From positions 1 through 56,218 of the forward strand of contig NZ_CYGY02000006.1 of assembly GCF_900007165.1 (NCBI RefSeq): a stretch of 56,218 nucleotides of DNA, written 5' to 3'. Of the stretch, positions 41,679 through 51,852 are shown piece by piece. Positions within the stretch are counted from its first letter, which is position 1, and each line of letters opens with the position of its first letter. The notes beneath the pieces are model-generated. The model saw only the letters and a program-made list of their open reading frames with translations, searched no databases and had not been told where the DNA came from. This stretch comes from Paraburkholderia piptadeniae (GTDB taxonomy: Bacteria; Pseudomonadota; Gammaproteobacteria; Burkholderiales; Burkholderiaceae). The position numbers were made by a program, and so were the translations under genes.

Positions 41679-43703
41679 ATGACTACGCAAGATCCGCTCC
41701 GCCACATCACCGTCAGTTGCGCGCCTGCCGGCAGCGACCTGCTGTTCCTGCGCCTGACAGGACACGAGGCGCTCGGGCGGATCAGCGAGTTTCATCTGGA
41801 TCTGCTCAGCACCAGCAACGATCTGAAGCCGGGCGATCTGCTCGGCCAGGATATCTCGATTGCCGTGTCGCTGCCGTCCGACGGCGAGCGGCAGATCAAC
41901 GGCATCGTCACCGCGTTTCGCATCGTCGCGCCCGGCGATCGCACCCGCAACCGGATGGCGCGCTATGAGGCCGTCGTGCGGCCGCGTCTGTGGCTCCTCA
42001 CGCGCGCGTCGCACAGCCGCTTCTTCCACGAGATGACCGTGCCCGACATCATCGCGAAGGTGCTGCAGGATTACGACATCGATATGAGCAACAAATGCTC
42101 GGCGACCTATCCGTCGCTGGAGCATTGCGCGCAGTATCGCGAGACGGATTTCGCGTTCGTCAGCCGGCTGATGGAGCACGAGGGCATCTATTACTACTTC
42201 GAGCACGAGAGCGGCAAGCACACGCTCGTGATGACGGATTCGGCGGACGTGCATGCGTCGATCGATCACTACGCGACGATTGCCTACGACGGCTGGTACG
42301 AACCGGGCCACGAGAAGGAGTGCGTCTATCAGTGGTCGTCGGGTGCCGAATTGCAGACGGGCAAGTACGAAGTGAACGAATACGACTTCGAGAAGCCGTC
42401 GTCGAGCAACCAGCAAGGGCTGCTGTCGCGCGCGACGCGGCCGAAGGTCTACGATCCGCCCGTGTACACGATGCAGGAGCATCTGAGCGGCCACATCCAG
42501 TCCGGCGACGGCGACCGTTACGCGAAGGTCGGCGTCGAGATTCGCCAGGCCCGCAACGACAGCATCAGCGGACGTTCGAGCGCGCGCGGCGTGTGGCCGG
42601 GCGGCCTGTTCAAGCTGCAAGGTCACGCGTGCGATGCGCAGAACCACGACTATCTGGTGGTCGGCGCGGAGTACGAAATCAATTCCGACACGTACGTATC
42701 CACCTATAACGACGACCGCAACGACAATCGCCGCGACAACCGCGACGACAAGCGCGCGCTGCCGTTCTTCGATTGCAGCTTTACCGCGCTGCGCAAGGAA
42801 AACCAGTTCCGCGCCGAACGTATCACGCCGCGCCCTGTCGTGGCAGGCCCGCAGACCGCGATGGTGGTCGGGCCCGACGGCGACGAGATTCTCACCGACA
42901 AGTATGGCCGCATCAAGGTGCAGTTTCACTGGGAGCAGTTCGCGCCGCCCGCCGATGCGGCCGCAAGAATGAAGCGCTGCTGGGTGCGCGTATCGCACGA
43001 CTGGGCAGGCAAGCGCTGGGGCACGTTCTTCATTCCGCGCATCGGCCAGGAAGTGCTCGTCGATTTCATCGAGGGCGATCCCGACCGGCCGCTCGTCACC
43101 GGCTGCGTGTACAACGCGAACACGATGCCGCCGTACGATCTGCCGGCGAACGCCGCGCTTTCCACGCTGAAGAGCAATTCGACCAAAGGCGGCGGCGGGT
43201 TCAACGAAATGCGCTTCGACGATACGAAGGGCAGCGAGCAACTGTTCTTCCACGCCGAAAAAGACCATGAAACGTGGATCAAGAACGACATGCTGACGAA
43301 CGTCGGCAACGATCGGCATCTGAAGGTGACGGGCAACGAATTCATCGCGGTGACGGGCGCGCGGCACGACAGCGTGACGGGCGATCGCAACGCAAAAGTG
43401 CAGGGCAACGACTCGCTGAACGTCAGCCAGAAGTTGCAGGAAAAAGTCGGAATGGACTATGCGATCGACGCGGGCATGAACATCCATATCAAGGCGGGCA
43501 TGAATGTCGTGATCGAAGCGGGCGCGAGCATCACGCTCAAGGCAGGGGGCGCGTTTGTCGTGGTGGGGCCGGCGAGCGTCGCGGTATCGGGCACGCCGAT
43601 CCTGTTGAATTCGGGCGGCTCGGCGGGGTCGGGCAGCGGCTCGTCGCCCACCGCGCCCACAGATCCGAAGGACGCTGATGATGGCACGAAGAAGCTCAAG
43701 TGA
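41679..43703 (+). CDS. vgrG: T6SS spike protein VgrG (TssI)
   Basis: 674 residues. gp27-like part at about 1-380 (HEALGRISEFHLDLLS, RETDFAFVSRLMEHEGIYYY), then gp5-like OB region (DKYGRIKVQFHW, CWVRVSHDWAGKRWG, FIPRIGQEVLVDFIEGDPDR) and beta-helix repeats (KVTGNEFIAVTGARHDSVTG). It ends in a Ser/Gly/Pro/Asp/Lys tail of about 35 residues without any enzyme domain, so it is not an evolved VgrG. Trimers puncture the target together with the PAAR-like tip. Confidence 0.95.
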   Translation: MTTQDPLRHITVSCAPAGSDLLFLRLTGHEALGRISEFHLDLLSTSNDLKPGDLLGQDISIAVSLPSDGERQINGIVTAFRIVAPGDRTRNRMARYEAVVRPRLWLLTRASHSRFFHEMTVPDIIAKVLQDYDIDMSNKCSATYPSLEHCAQYRETDFAFVSRLMEHEGIYYYFEHESGKHTLVMTDSADVHASIDHYATIAYDGWYEPGHEKECVYQWSSGAELQTGKYEVNEYDFEKPSSSNQQGLLSRATRPKVYDPPVYTMQEHLSGHIQSGDGDRYAKVGVEIRQARNDSISGRSSARGVWPGGLFKLQGHACDAQNHDYLVVGAEYEINSDTYVSTYNDDRNDNRRDNRDDKRALPFFDCSFTALRKENQFRAERITPRPVVAGPQTAMVVGPDGDEILTDKYGRIKVQFHWEQFAPPADAAARMKRCWVRVSHDWAGKRWGTFFIPRIGQEVLVDFIEGDPDRPLVTGCVYNANTMPPYDLPANAALSTLKSNSTKGGGGFNEMRFDDTKGSEQLFFHAEKDHETWIKNDMLTNVGNDRHLKVTGNEFIAVTGARHDSVTGDRNAKVQGNDSLNVSQKLQEKVGMDYAIDAGMNIHIKAGMNVVIEAGASITLKAGGAFVVVGPASVAVSGTPILLNSGGSAGSGSGSSPTAPTDPKDADDGTKKLK

Positions 43704-43824
43704 TGATGGGGTGCGTGGTCGATTTGCATGGGATCAGAGTAAGGCGGTCTGCATGACTGAAGCACTGACTCCAGCCGACAGCTAAAGCGCCGACTCCGAT
43801 CGACAAGCCAAGGGGATGATAGAA

Positions 43825-45585
43825 GTGAGCAATCCGGTTCTTTCGTTGCGCGTCGCGCGCTTCAATGACGAGCCTGTCGCCGAGCCGATCGCAGTCGAGT
43901 TCGGCACGGCGGGTGGCACCATTGGACGCGCAACCGACTGCACGCTGGTCCTGCCCGATCAGCAGCGCGCGATTTCGCGCGTGCACGCGCGCATCGAGTT
44001 TCGTGACGGCGAGTATCTGTTATGCGATCTCGGCAGCAATCCGAGCGTGCTGAATCAGCGCGCGCTCGGCGGCACGCGCGAGGCCCGGCTCGCGAGCGGC
44101 GACCGGCTGATGATCGGCACGTATCTGCTCGAAGTGTCGATCGGCGAACGCGTTGCGGGCGCGCGCAGCATGACAGGGGCGGGGCTGCCCGATCCGCTGG
44201 CGGCCGTGAAGGTGCTCGGAGAACCGTCGCCCGCCGACGCGCAAGGCGATCCGTTCGGCCTCGGCGCGCTCGATCCGCTCGGGCAGCCCGCCTTCGGCGA
44301 GCGCAAGCCGCTCGCATCGGGGCCGCGCTATGCGGGCTCTGAAAGCGATCATGTCGCGCCGGAGTTTCAGGCGTTTTCCGCGCCTGTGGCGTCCGTGCCT
44401 CTCGTGCCGCCTGGCGTGTCGGGCTCGTCCGCGGCGCCGGCTGTGTCGCCGGGAGGCATTCCCGCCGATTACGATCCGCTCGCGGATGCGCTCGCGCAAT
44501 GGGAGTCGTCGCCGCGTCCTGGCGGCGCGCCTGCCGTGGCCGCGCCCGCACCACCTGTGTTTGCGCCGCCACCCACGCCCGCGTTTGTGCACGCTGCGGC
44601 GCATCCGGCTCAGACTGCAACGCCTGCCGTGCCTGCACCGTTAGCGCAACAGGGACCGACAGGCTTGCCAGCCAGTCTGCTCGACGATGCCGCCGCGAGT
44701 GGCCCAGCGACGCCATTCGACGATCTTCTCGCGCAGCCCGCCCAGCGAGAGCCTCTCGAAGATCCCACCGAGGTCGCGCCCGTTCCTGCGCCTGTCGCGC
44801 GTGAGCCCGTGCCGACAGCCGTGTTCGAACAACAAGCGCCAACGCCTGCGTCATCGCCAGCATCCGTATCTGCCGCAACCACTGCCGCGATGACGCCACC
44901 CACGCCAGCACCCGTGCCCGCACCATCGAATGAACAAGAAGCGCCGCGCGCCGCGCAAGCATCGGGCGACGCATACGCCGCGCTGCTCGAAGGACTCGGC
45001 CTCGATCCTTCGCGCGCGCCCAATCTTCCGCCCGCTGATCTTGCGCGTCTCGTTGGCGCGATGTTGCGCGACGCGCTGCGCGGCACGATGGCCGTGCTGC
45101 GCGCGCGCTCGATGACGCGTCGCGAGGCGCGTCTCGACGTCACGCTGATCGTCGCGCGAGACAACAACCCGCTGAAGTTTTTCCCCGATGTCGACAGCGC
45201 GCTCGCGCAGATGCTGACGGGCCGCGGCGCCGGTTATCTGTCGCCGGCGCAGGCGCTGGAGCGCGCGTTCGACGACATCGAGTCGCACGAACTGGCCGTG
45301 ATCGTCGGCATGCGCGCGGCGCTCGCGGAAGTGCTCGGGCGCTTCGATCCCGCCACGATCGAAGCGCAGTTGAAGGAGGGCGGCGTGATCGACAAGGTGC
45401 TGTCCAACCGCAAGTCAAAGCTGTGGGACCTGTTCGTCGAACGACATGAGAGCGTCGCGCGCGAGGCGCAGGACGACTTCCAGCGCCTGTTCGGCAACGC
45501 GTTCAACGACGCGTACGAAGCGCAGATCGATGCGCTGCGCGCCGCGCGCAAGAACGGCAAGACAGACCCGTCAGACAAGCGCTGA
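43825..45585 (+). CDS. tagH: FHA-domain protein TagH (Fha1-like)
   Basis: 586 residues. FHA domain at about 1-105 (GGTIGRATDCTLVLPD, ISRVHARIEF, LGSNPSVLNQ), which binds phospho-Thr; a Pro/Ala-rich linker at about 110-380; and the T6SS C-terminal TagH domain (LARLVGAMLRDALRGTMAVL, FDDIESHELAVIVGMRAAL). In H1-T6SS this is the target of kinase and phosphatase that switches firing on. GTG at 43825 is preferred because AAGGGG is 9 bases before it; an ATG at 43816 directly abuts that site. The gap 43704-43824 holds no tssJ. Confidence 0.9.
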   Translation: MSNPVLSLRVARFNDEPVAEPIAVEFGTAGGTIGRATDCTLVLPDQQRAISRVHARIEFRDGEYLLCDLGSNPSVLNQRALGGTREARLASGDRLMIGTYLLEVSIGERVAGARSMTGAGLPDPLAAVKVLGEPSPADAQGDPFGLGALDPLGQPAFGERKPLASGPRYAGSESDHVAPEFQAFSAPVASVPLVPPGVSGSSAAPAVSPGGIPADYDPLADALAQWESSPRPGGAPAVAAPAPPVFAPPPTPAFVHAAAHPAQTATPAVPAPLAQQGPTGLPASLLDDAAASGPATPFDDLLAQPAQREPLEDPTEVAPVPAPVAREPVPTAVFEQQAPTPASSPASVSAATTAAMTPPTPAPVPAPSNEQEAPRAAQASGDAYAALLEGLGLDPSRAPNLPPADLARLVGAMLRDALRGTMAVLRARSMTRREARLDVTLIVARDNNPLKFFPDVDSALAQMLTGRGAGYLSPAQALERAFDDIESHELAVIVGMRAALAEVLGRFDPATIEAQLKEGGVIDKVLSNRKSKLWDLFVERHESVAREAQDDFQRLFGNAFNDAYEAQIDALRAARKNGKTDPSDKR

Positions 45586-45627
45586 TCATTTTCGCCACGA
45601 GAACGCCACTAGCTAGCGACAACAAAC

Positions 45628-46962
45628 ATGTCCTGGAACAGCAAAGTCATCTGGTCGGAGGGGATGTTCCTGCAGCCGCAGCATCTGCAGCAGCACGACC
45701 GCTATTTGCAGACGCAACTGGAAACGCGGGCTGCGGGACTGCGTCCGTATAGCTGGGGGCTGACGGCGCTCGAGATCGACGAGCAGCTGCTGAAGCTCGG
45801 CAAGGTCGCGCTGCTGTCGTGCGCGGGCGTGATGCCCGACGGCACGCCGTTCAACCTGCCCGCCGACGACGACCTGCCCGAACCGCTCGATATTCCGGAA
45901 GGCACGCGCAATACGCTGATCGCACTCGCGCTGCCCGTGCGCAGGCCGGGCATCGCGGAAACGGGCAACGACGGGAGCGAAGAAAATTTCGCGCGGCATC
46001 GCGTGTCCGAACTCGAAATCGGCGACAGCAACGATCCGAATGCCGCGCCGGCGCTGATGCAGATCGGCAAGCTGCGCGTACGGCTCGCGCTCGAACCCGA
46101 TGTGGCGAATGCGTATGCGGTGCTGGGCGTCGCGCGCGTCGTCGAGCGCTTGCCGGATAACCGCGTCGTGCTCGAAGGCGACTACAGTCCGCCGTGTCTC
46201 GACTATCGCGTGGCGCGCCGGCTCGCCGCATTCGTCGACGATCTCGTCGGCCTGCTGCATCAGCGCGGCGAAGCGCTGGCCGCGCGTCTTGCGCAACCGG
46301 GCGTGACGGGCGTCGCGGAAGTGGCGGATTTCCTGCTGCTGCAACTGATCAACCGGCACGAGCCGCTCGCTGCTCATCTGTCGACGATGACGGGGCTGCA
46401 TCCGGAGACGCTGTACGCGATCGCGTTGCAGCTTGCGGGCGAGCTCGCCACGTTCAGCCAGCCGACGAAGCGCCCGCCCGCGTATCCCGTGTACCGGCAT
46501 GACCGGCTCAAGGAAACGTTCGCGCCCGTCATCGACGATCTGCGCGCGTCGCTCAGCATGGTGATGGACCCGCACGCGGTGCCGATTCCGCTCGAAGAGC
46601 GCAAGTTCGGCCTGCGTGTCGCGCTCGTGCCGGACAAGAACCTGTTCGCTTCGGCGATGTTCGTGCTGGCCGTGCGCGCGCAGATGCCCGCGGAAAACAT
46701 CCTGACGGGCTTTGCGCCGCAAGTGAAGATCGGACCGATCGAGCGCATTCGCGATCTCGTGAACTTGCAGTTGCCCGGCATCGGGCTGCGCGCGTTGCCC
46801 GTCGCGCCACGCCAGTTGCCGTTTCATGCGGGGTTCACGTACTTCGAGCTCGATCGCGGCAATGATTTGTGGAAGCAGTTCGCGACGTCCGCCGGCATGG
46901 CGTTGCACGTCGCGGGCGAATTCCCGGGGCTGGCGATGGAGTTTTGGGCCATCCGCCGCTGA
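45628..46962 (+). CDS. tssK: T6SS baseplate-membrane connector TssK
   Basis: 444 residues with the family opening SWNSKVIWSEGMFLQPQHLQ, QHDRYLQTQLETRAAGLRPY and later LQLINRHEPLAAHLS, HPETLYAIALQLAGELATF. It forms trimers joining the baseplate to TssL/TssM. The usual tssJ gene, often immediately before tssK, is missing: only 42 bases separate tagH and tssK. tssL starts 14 bases later. Confidence 0.95.
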   Translation: MSWNSKVIWSEGMFLQPQHLQQHDRYLQTQLETRAAGLRPYSWGLTALEIDEQLLKLGKVALLSCAGVMPDGTPFNLPADDDLPEPLDIPEGTRNTLIALALPVRRPGIAETGNDGSEENFARHRVSELEIGDSNDPNAAPALMQIGKLRVRLALEPDVANAYAVLGVARVVERLPDNRVVLEGDYSPPCLDYRVARRLAAFVDDLVGLLHQRGEALAARLAQPGVTGVAEVADFLLLQLINRHEPLAAHLSTMTGLHPETLYAIALQLAGELATFSQPTKRPPAYPVYRHDRLKETFAPVIDDLRASLSMVMDPHAVPIPLEERKFGLRVALVPDKNLFASAMFVLAVRAQMPAENILTGFAPQVKIGPIERIRDLVNLQLPGIGLRALPVAPRQLPFHAGFTYFELDRGNDLWKQFATSAGMALHVAGEFPGLAMEFWAIRR

Positions 46963-46976
46963 AGAGGACTGACATC

Positions 46977-48266
46977 GTGACTCCAGATGAACCGCGCGGC
47001 CCGCTCGACGATCCCGGCGCGACGATCCTGATCCCGACGCCGGGCGGCGCGCGCGCCGCATTCGTGGCGGCCGCCGCGAGCGCGGCGCCCATCGCGCCGA
47101 ACGCGGGCGGCCTCAATCCGCTGCTGCGCGCGGCGAATCCGCTACTCGAACTGGCCGTGCCGCTGCGCCAGCTGCCGACGCATCCGAACGTCGAGGAGTT
47201 GCGTACTCAACTGATCCAGATGATGCGCACGTTCGAAACCCAAGGGCGCGCGAGCGGCATCGACGACGAGAAGCTCGGCGCGTCGCGCTATTGCCTGTGC
47301 ACGTTCCTCGACGAGTCGATTGCGAGCACGCCGTGGGGCGCGGGCATGTGGGCGAGCCGCAGCCTGCTCGTGACGTTTCACAACGAAGCGTCGGGCGGCG
47401 AGCGCTTCTTCCTGATCCTGCAGCGGCTCGCGCAGAACCCGGCCGCGAATGTCGACGTGCTCGAACTGATCTACGTGATTCTCGGGCTCGGCTTCGAAGG
47501 CCGTTATAGATTGATCGACGGCGGTCGCACGCAACTCGACACGATCCGCGAACGGCTCGAAACGATGATCCGCTCGCAACGCGGCGCCGCCGAACGCGAT
47601 CTGTCCGTGCACTGGCTGCCCATCAAGGCGGAGCGCAAGCCGCTGTTGCAACTGGTGCCGCTGTGGGTCGCGGCGGCCGTCGCGTGCGTGCTGCTCGTCG
47701 GCGTGCATCTGGTGCTGAGCCTGCGTCTGAACGACGAGTCGGACCGCGTGTTCGCCGCGTTGCATGGCGTGCGCGTCGCGCCACCGCCGCTCGCCGCCGC
47801 GAAAGCCGCGCCGCCGCCCGCGCTTGCGCCGAAGCTGTCGCAGTTCCTCGCGCCCGAGATCGCGCAAGGGCTCGTCCGCGTCGCCGAAAAGCCGGACAGG
47901 ACGATCGTCGAGATCAACGGCGACGGGCTCTTCGCGTCGGGCAGCGCCGAACTCACGTCGAGCTATCTGCCGTTGATCCAGCGTATCGGCGATGCGCTGA
48001 AGGATGTGCCGGGCAACGTCGTCGTCGCGGGACACACGGACAACCAGCGTCTGCTGTCGGCACGCTTTCCGTCGAACTGGCACCTGTCGCAAGCGCGCGC
48101 CGACGTCGTGAAAGACATGCTGGCCGCGCGCGCGGGGTCGCCTGGCCGGTTCACCGCCGAAGGCCGCGGCGACACCGAGCCGATCGCGCCCAACGACACG
48201 CCCGCAAACCGCGCGAAGAACCGCCGTGTCGACATCACCATTCTTGCGCCCGGGGCGGCATCGTGA
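46977..48266 (+). CDS. tssL: T6SS membrane-complex protein TssL with OmpA domain
   Basis: 429 residues from a GTG codon preceded by AGAGGA. DotU/IcmH domain at about 55-215 (LCTFLDESIASTPWGAG, SLLVTFHNEASGGERFF), one membrane helix at about 222-245 (LVPLWVAAAVACVLLVGVHL), and a periplasmic OmpA-like peptidoglycan-binding domain at the end (NVVVAGHTDNQRLLSARFPS, SQARADVVKDML, NRAKNRRVDITI). This is the long TssL type that anchors itself to the cell wall. Confidence 0.94.
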   Translation: MTPDEPRGPLDDPGATILIPTPGGARAAFVAAAASAAPIAPNAGGLNPLLRAANPLLELAVPLRQLPTHPNVEELRTQLIQMMRTFETQGRASGIDDEKLGASRYCLCTFLDESIASTPWGAGMWASRSLLVTFHNEASGGERFFLILQRLAQNPAANVDVLELIYVILGLGFEGRYRLIDGGRTQLDTIRERLETMIRSQRGAAERDLSVHWLPIKAERKPLLQLVPLWVAAAVACVLLVGVHLVLSLRLNDESDRVFAALHGVRVAPPPLAAAKAAPPPALAPKLSQFLAPEIAQGLVRVAEKPDRTIVEINGDGLFASGSAELTSSYLPLIQRIGDALKDVPGNVVVAGHTDNQRLLSARFPSNWHLSQARADVVKDMLAARAGSPGRFTAEGRGDTEPIAPNDTPANRAKNRRVDITILAPGAAS

Positions 48267-48318
48267 CTTCGTTCGCCATCTGCACGCAACGCACGCAACA
48301 CTGCGAGGGTCATCGCCC

Positions 48319-51300
48319 ATGAAACTCTTTGGCTGGCTGAGGCGCCCGATCGTGCTGACGTTCCTCGGCGTGCTGGCGCTTGCGCTGATCGTGTGGATCG
48401 AAGGCCCGTTGCTGGCGTTCGCGGGCAAGGCGCCGCTCGAAACGGCGACGAGCCGCTGGATCGTGATCGTCGTGCTGTTCGTGCTGTGGGCGCTCTATTG
48501 GGGCGTGCGCTGGCTGATCGTGCGGCTCGCGAACGTGCGCTTTACGCGCGTGGTCGCCGAAGAGACGCCGCAGCCCGGCAAGAAGGAATCGGAGGCGGAT
48601 GTCGCCGCGCTCAAGCAGCGCTTCGAAGACGCGATGGGAATCCTGCGCAAGGCGCGCATCAAGGGACGTTTCGGCAGCCAGTATGTGTATCAGTTGCCCT
48701 GGTACATGTTCGTCGGCGCGCCCGGCACCGGCAAGACGACGGCGCTGCTGCACTCGGGCCTCAAGTTTCCGCTCGCGGATCGGCTCGGCAAGCAGGCGGT
48801 CGGCGGCGTCGGCGGCACGCGCAATTGCGACTGGTGGTTCACCGACGATGCCGTGCTGCTCGACACGGCCGGCCGCTACACGACCCAGGACAGTTTCGCC
48901 GAAGCCGATCAGGCCGCATGGGGCGGCTTCCTGCAACTGCTGCGCAAGTACCGGCCGCGCCGGCCGCTCAACGGCGTGATTGTCGCGCTGTCGGTGCAGG
49001 ATCTGCTGCAACTGTCCGACACCCAGCGCGCGGTGCAGGCAGGCGCCGTGCGCGAACGTCTGAAGGAACTGTACGCGCGGCTCGGCATGCGGTTCCCTGT
49101 GTATGTGGTCGTGACGAAGTGCGATCTGCTGGCGGGCTTCGCCGAGTTCTTCGACGACCTCGGTCGCGACGAGCGCGAACAGGTGTGGGGCATGACGTTC
49201 CCCTACGCCGCGCAAGGCGCGCCGGACGAAGCGCTGGCGTCGTTCCCCGGCGAGTTCGCCGGGCTGGAGAAGCAGTTGCAGGCGCGTGTGCTCAGACGCA
49301 TGCAGCAGGAGACCGACACGCGACGGCGCGCGCTCGTGTACGGCTTTCCGCAGCAGTTCGCGGGTCTTGAGAATGTGCTGACGTCGTTCTTGCAGGAGAC
49401 GTTCAGCGCGTCGCGCTTCGACGAGGCGGCGCTGTTGCGCGGCGTCTATTTCACGAGCGGCACGCAAGAGGGACGGCCCATCGATCGCGTGATGAGCGCC
49501 GTCGCGGCCGCGCTCGGCTTGCAGCGCCAGGTCGTGCTGCCCGACCCTGCGAGCGGGCGCGCGTATTTCATCACGCGGCTGTTGCGCGACGTGATTTTTC
49601 AGGAAGCGGGGCTCGCGGGCACGAACCCGAAACTGGAGCGTCGTCGAACGTGGTTGCAGCGCATCGCGCTTGCGCTGATCGGCGTCGCGGTGGTGATCGC
49701 GCTGGTGCTGTTCTTCATCAGCTATCAGCGCAATCGAGCGTATATCGCCGATGTTCAGCAGCATGTGACCGCATTGCAAAAGCTCGCGCAGAACACACGG
49801 CCCGGCGACGATCCGCTCACGCTGCTGCCGTTGCTCAATGCCGCGCGCGATTTGCCGGGCGGCTACGCGGATCGCGACAGGAGCGTGCCGTGGCTCTCGC
49901 GGCTCGGCCTGTATCAGGGCGACAAGCTGGGCCTCGAAGCGCAGGCGAGCTACCGGCGGCTCCTGAAGCAGACGCTGCTGCCCCTCGTCGTGCGCAGAAT
50001 GGAAGAAGAACTGCGGCGCGGCGATGCGAACAATCCCGACTTTCAGTACGAGGTGCTGCGCGCGTATCTGATGCTCGGCGATGCCTCGCACTTCGACGCG
50101 GATTCCGTCCGCCTGTGGGCCGACATCGACTGGCGGCGCGGACCGCTGCGCGATGCCGGCGACGATCGGCGCAACGATATCGACGGTCATCTCGCCGCGC
50201 TGTTCCAGCCTGCGCAGTTCGATGCATCGCTGCCGCTCGACAAGAACCTGATCGCGCAGGCGCGCACGAACCTCGCGAAGATGCCGCTCGCGCAGCGCAT
50301 GTTCAATCGCGTCGCGCGCGATCTGGAGCAGGCGAAGCTGCCGGAATTCAGCGTCGCGGCAGCGGGGGGGCGCAATGCCGCGCTCGTGCTCGTCAGAAAG
50401 AGCGGCGCGCCGCTCACGCGCGGCGTGCCGGGCGCCTATACGCGGGCCGGCTATCAGAAGTTCGGCCAGCTACGTGACGCGGCCGTGGTCGATGTCGCGC
50501 GGGACGACTGGGTGCTCGGCCGCGAAGAATCCGTGCTGACGCCGAACGGCATCGACGATCTGAAGTCCGAAATGACGCGGCTCTATTACGACGAGTACAT
50601 CCGGCAGTGGGACGCACTGCTCGCGGATGTCGACGTGGTGCCGTTCGATGGCGTCGAGAAGGGCGCGCGCGTCGCGAACCTGCTCGCCGCGCCCGATTCG
50701 CCGTTGCGTGCGCTGATGCTCGCGGCCGCTCAGGAGACGACGCTCGGCACGGTCAAGACGGGCGGGTCGCTGGCCGGGCAGGGCGTCGCCGCGCTCGGCA
50801 ACAAGCTCGATGCGGTGAAGAAGCGGCTCGAAAGCGCGCTCGGCAATCAGCCGGACGAAGCGCCGCCGCCGACCGCGCAGGTCAATCCCGTCGATGCGCA
50901 CTTCCAGGCGCTGCATGAACTCGCGGGCAAGCCGGGCGCGGCAGGGCCCGTGCCGCTCGATACGCAGCTCGCGGCGCTGAAGGACGCGGCGACGTATCTC
51001 GAAGCCGCCGATTCCGCGCGCAAGCAGGGACTGCCTGCGCCGCCCGGCGACGCGCTGAACAAGCTGAAGCTTGCCGCGCAGGGCGCGCCTGCGCCGCTCG
51101 CGAACGTCGCCGACGACATCGCGAACGGCGGCTCGATGCTGATGATCGGCGGCGAGCGTGCGCGCCTGAATGCGCTGTGGCAGGCCAATGTCGCGCAGCT
51201 TTGCCGACAGGCGCTCGACGGCCGCTACCCGCTGGTGCGCGGCTCCACTCGCGATGCGGCGTCCGACGACTTCGGGCGGTTGCTTGGGCCCGGTGGCCTC

Positions 51301-51852
51301 ATCGACGATTTTTTCCAGAAGAACCTGGCGACGCTCGTCGACATGTCGGCGCCACAGTGGCGCTGGCGCAACGGCGCCGATTCGCTCGGCATTCCGCAGG
51401 ACGTGCTCGCGCAGTTTCAGCGGGCCGCACAGATCAGGGATGCGTTTTTCCGCGCGGGCGGGCGCGACGTCTCCGTGCGCTTCTCGCTCAAGGTGCTCGA
51501 TATCGATCCCGCGATCGACCACGCCACCATCGACATCGACGGGCAGCAGCTGATTGCCGCCCACGTCGATCAGTCGATGGTGTTCCAGTGGCCGAGCGGC
51601 AAGGGCACGGGACAGGCGCATGTCGATTTCGAGCCGTCAGGAGACGCGTCGGCGCCGCGTGCGGATGGGCCGTGGGCGCTGCTGCATCTGGTCGACGACG
51701 CGCGCTTGCAGCCGACCGCGCAGGCGGACCGCTTCAAGATGACCTTCGACTCGGATGGACGCACGCTCGTGCTTCAGCTCGACGCAAGCAGCGTGACCAA
51801 CCCGTTCCGTCGAGGGATATTCGAGCAGTTTCGCTGTCCCGACCGGCTATGA
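48319..51852 (+). CDS. tssM: T6SS membrane-complex protein TssM (IcmF)
   Basis: 1177 residues. Two early membrane helices (about 8-28 and 45-65), a cytoplasmic NTPase-like domain with Walker A GAPGTGKTTALLHSG and LLDTAGRY, a third helix near 453-475 (IALALIGVAVVIALVLFFIS) and a long periplasmic part with IcmF-related and C-terminal TssM domains. The Walker motif is intact. The ATG at 48319 matches the family start MKLFGW; an earlier in-frame ATG lies within tssL. The stop overlaps tagF as ATGA. Confidence 0.95.
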   Translation: MKLFGWLRRPIVLTFLGVLALALIVWIEGPLLAFAGKAPLETATSRWIVIVVLFVLWALYWGVRWLIVRLANVRFTRVVAEETPQPGKKESEADVAALKQRFEDAMGILRKARIKGRFGSQYVYQLPWYMFVGAPGTGKTTALLHSGLKFPLADRLGKQAVGGVGGTRNCDWWFTDDAVLLDTAGRYTTQDSFAEADQAAWGGFLQLLRKYRPRRPLNGVIVALSVQDLLQLSDTQRAVQAGAVRERLKELYARLGMRFPVYVVVTKCDLLAGFAEFFDDLGRDEREQVWGMTFPYAAQGAPDEALASFPGEFAGLEKQLQARVLRRMQQETDTRRRALVYGFPQQFAGLENVLTSFLQETFSASRFDEAALLRGVYFTSGTQEGRPIDRVMSAVAAALGLQRQVVLPDPASGRAYFITRLLRDVIFQEAGLAGTNPKLERRRTWLQRIALALIGVAVVIALVLFFISYQRNRAYIADVQQHVTALQKLAQNTRPGDDPLTLLPLLNAARDLPGGYADRDRSVPWLSRLGLYQGDKLGLEAQASYRRLLKQTLLPLVVRRMEEELRRGDANNPDFQYEVLRAYLMLGDASHFDADSVRLWADIDWRRGPLRDAGDDRRNDIDGHLAALFQPAQFDASLPLDKNLIAQARTNLAKMPLAQRMFNRVARDLEQAKLPEFSVAAAGGRNAALVLVRKSGAPLTRGVPGAYTRAGYQKFGQLRDAAVVDVARDDWVLGREESVLTPNGIDDLKSEMTRLYYDEYIRQWDALLADVDVVPFDGVEKGARVANLLAAPDSPLRALMLAAAQETTLGTVKTGGSLAGQGVAALGNKLDAVKKRLESALGNQPDEAPPPTAQVNPVDAHFQALHELAGKPGAAGPVPLDTQLAALKDAATYLEAADSARKQGLPAPPGDALNKLKLAAQGAPAPLANVADDIANGGSMLMIGGERARLNALWQANVAQLCRQALDGRYPLVRGSTRDAASDDFGRLLGPGGLIDDFFQKNLATLVDMSAPQWRWRNGADSLGIPQDVLAQFQRAAQIRDAFFRAGGRDVSVRFSLKVLDIDPAIDHATIDIDGQQLIAAHVDQSMVFQWPSGKGTGQAHVDFEPSGDASAPRADGPWALLHLVDDARLQPTAQADRFKMTFDSDGRTLVLQLDASSVTNPFRRGIFEQFRCPDRL

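Noticed and set aside
41679..43703. Evolved VgrG with a C-terminal enzyme
   Set aside because: The tail after the beta-helix is only a short Ser/Gly/Pro/Lys stretch.
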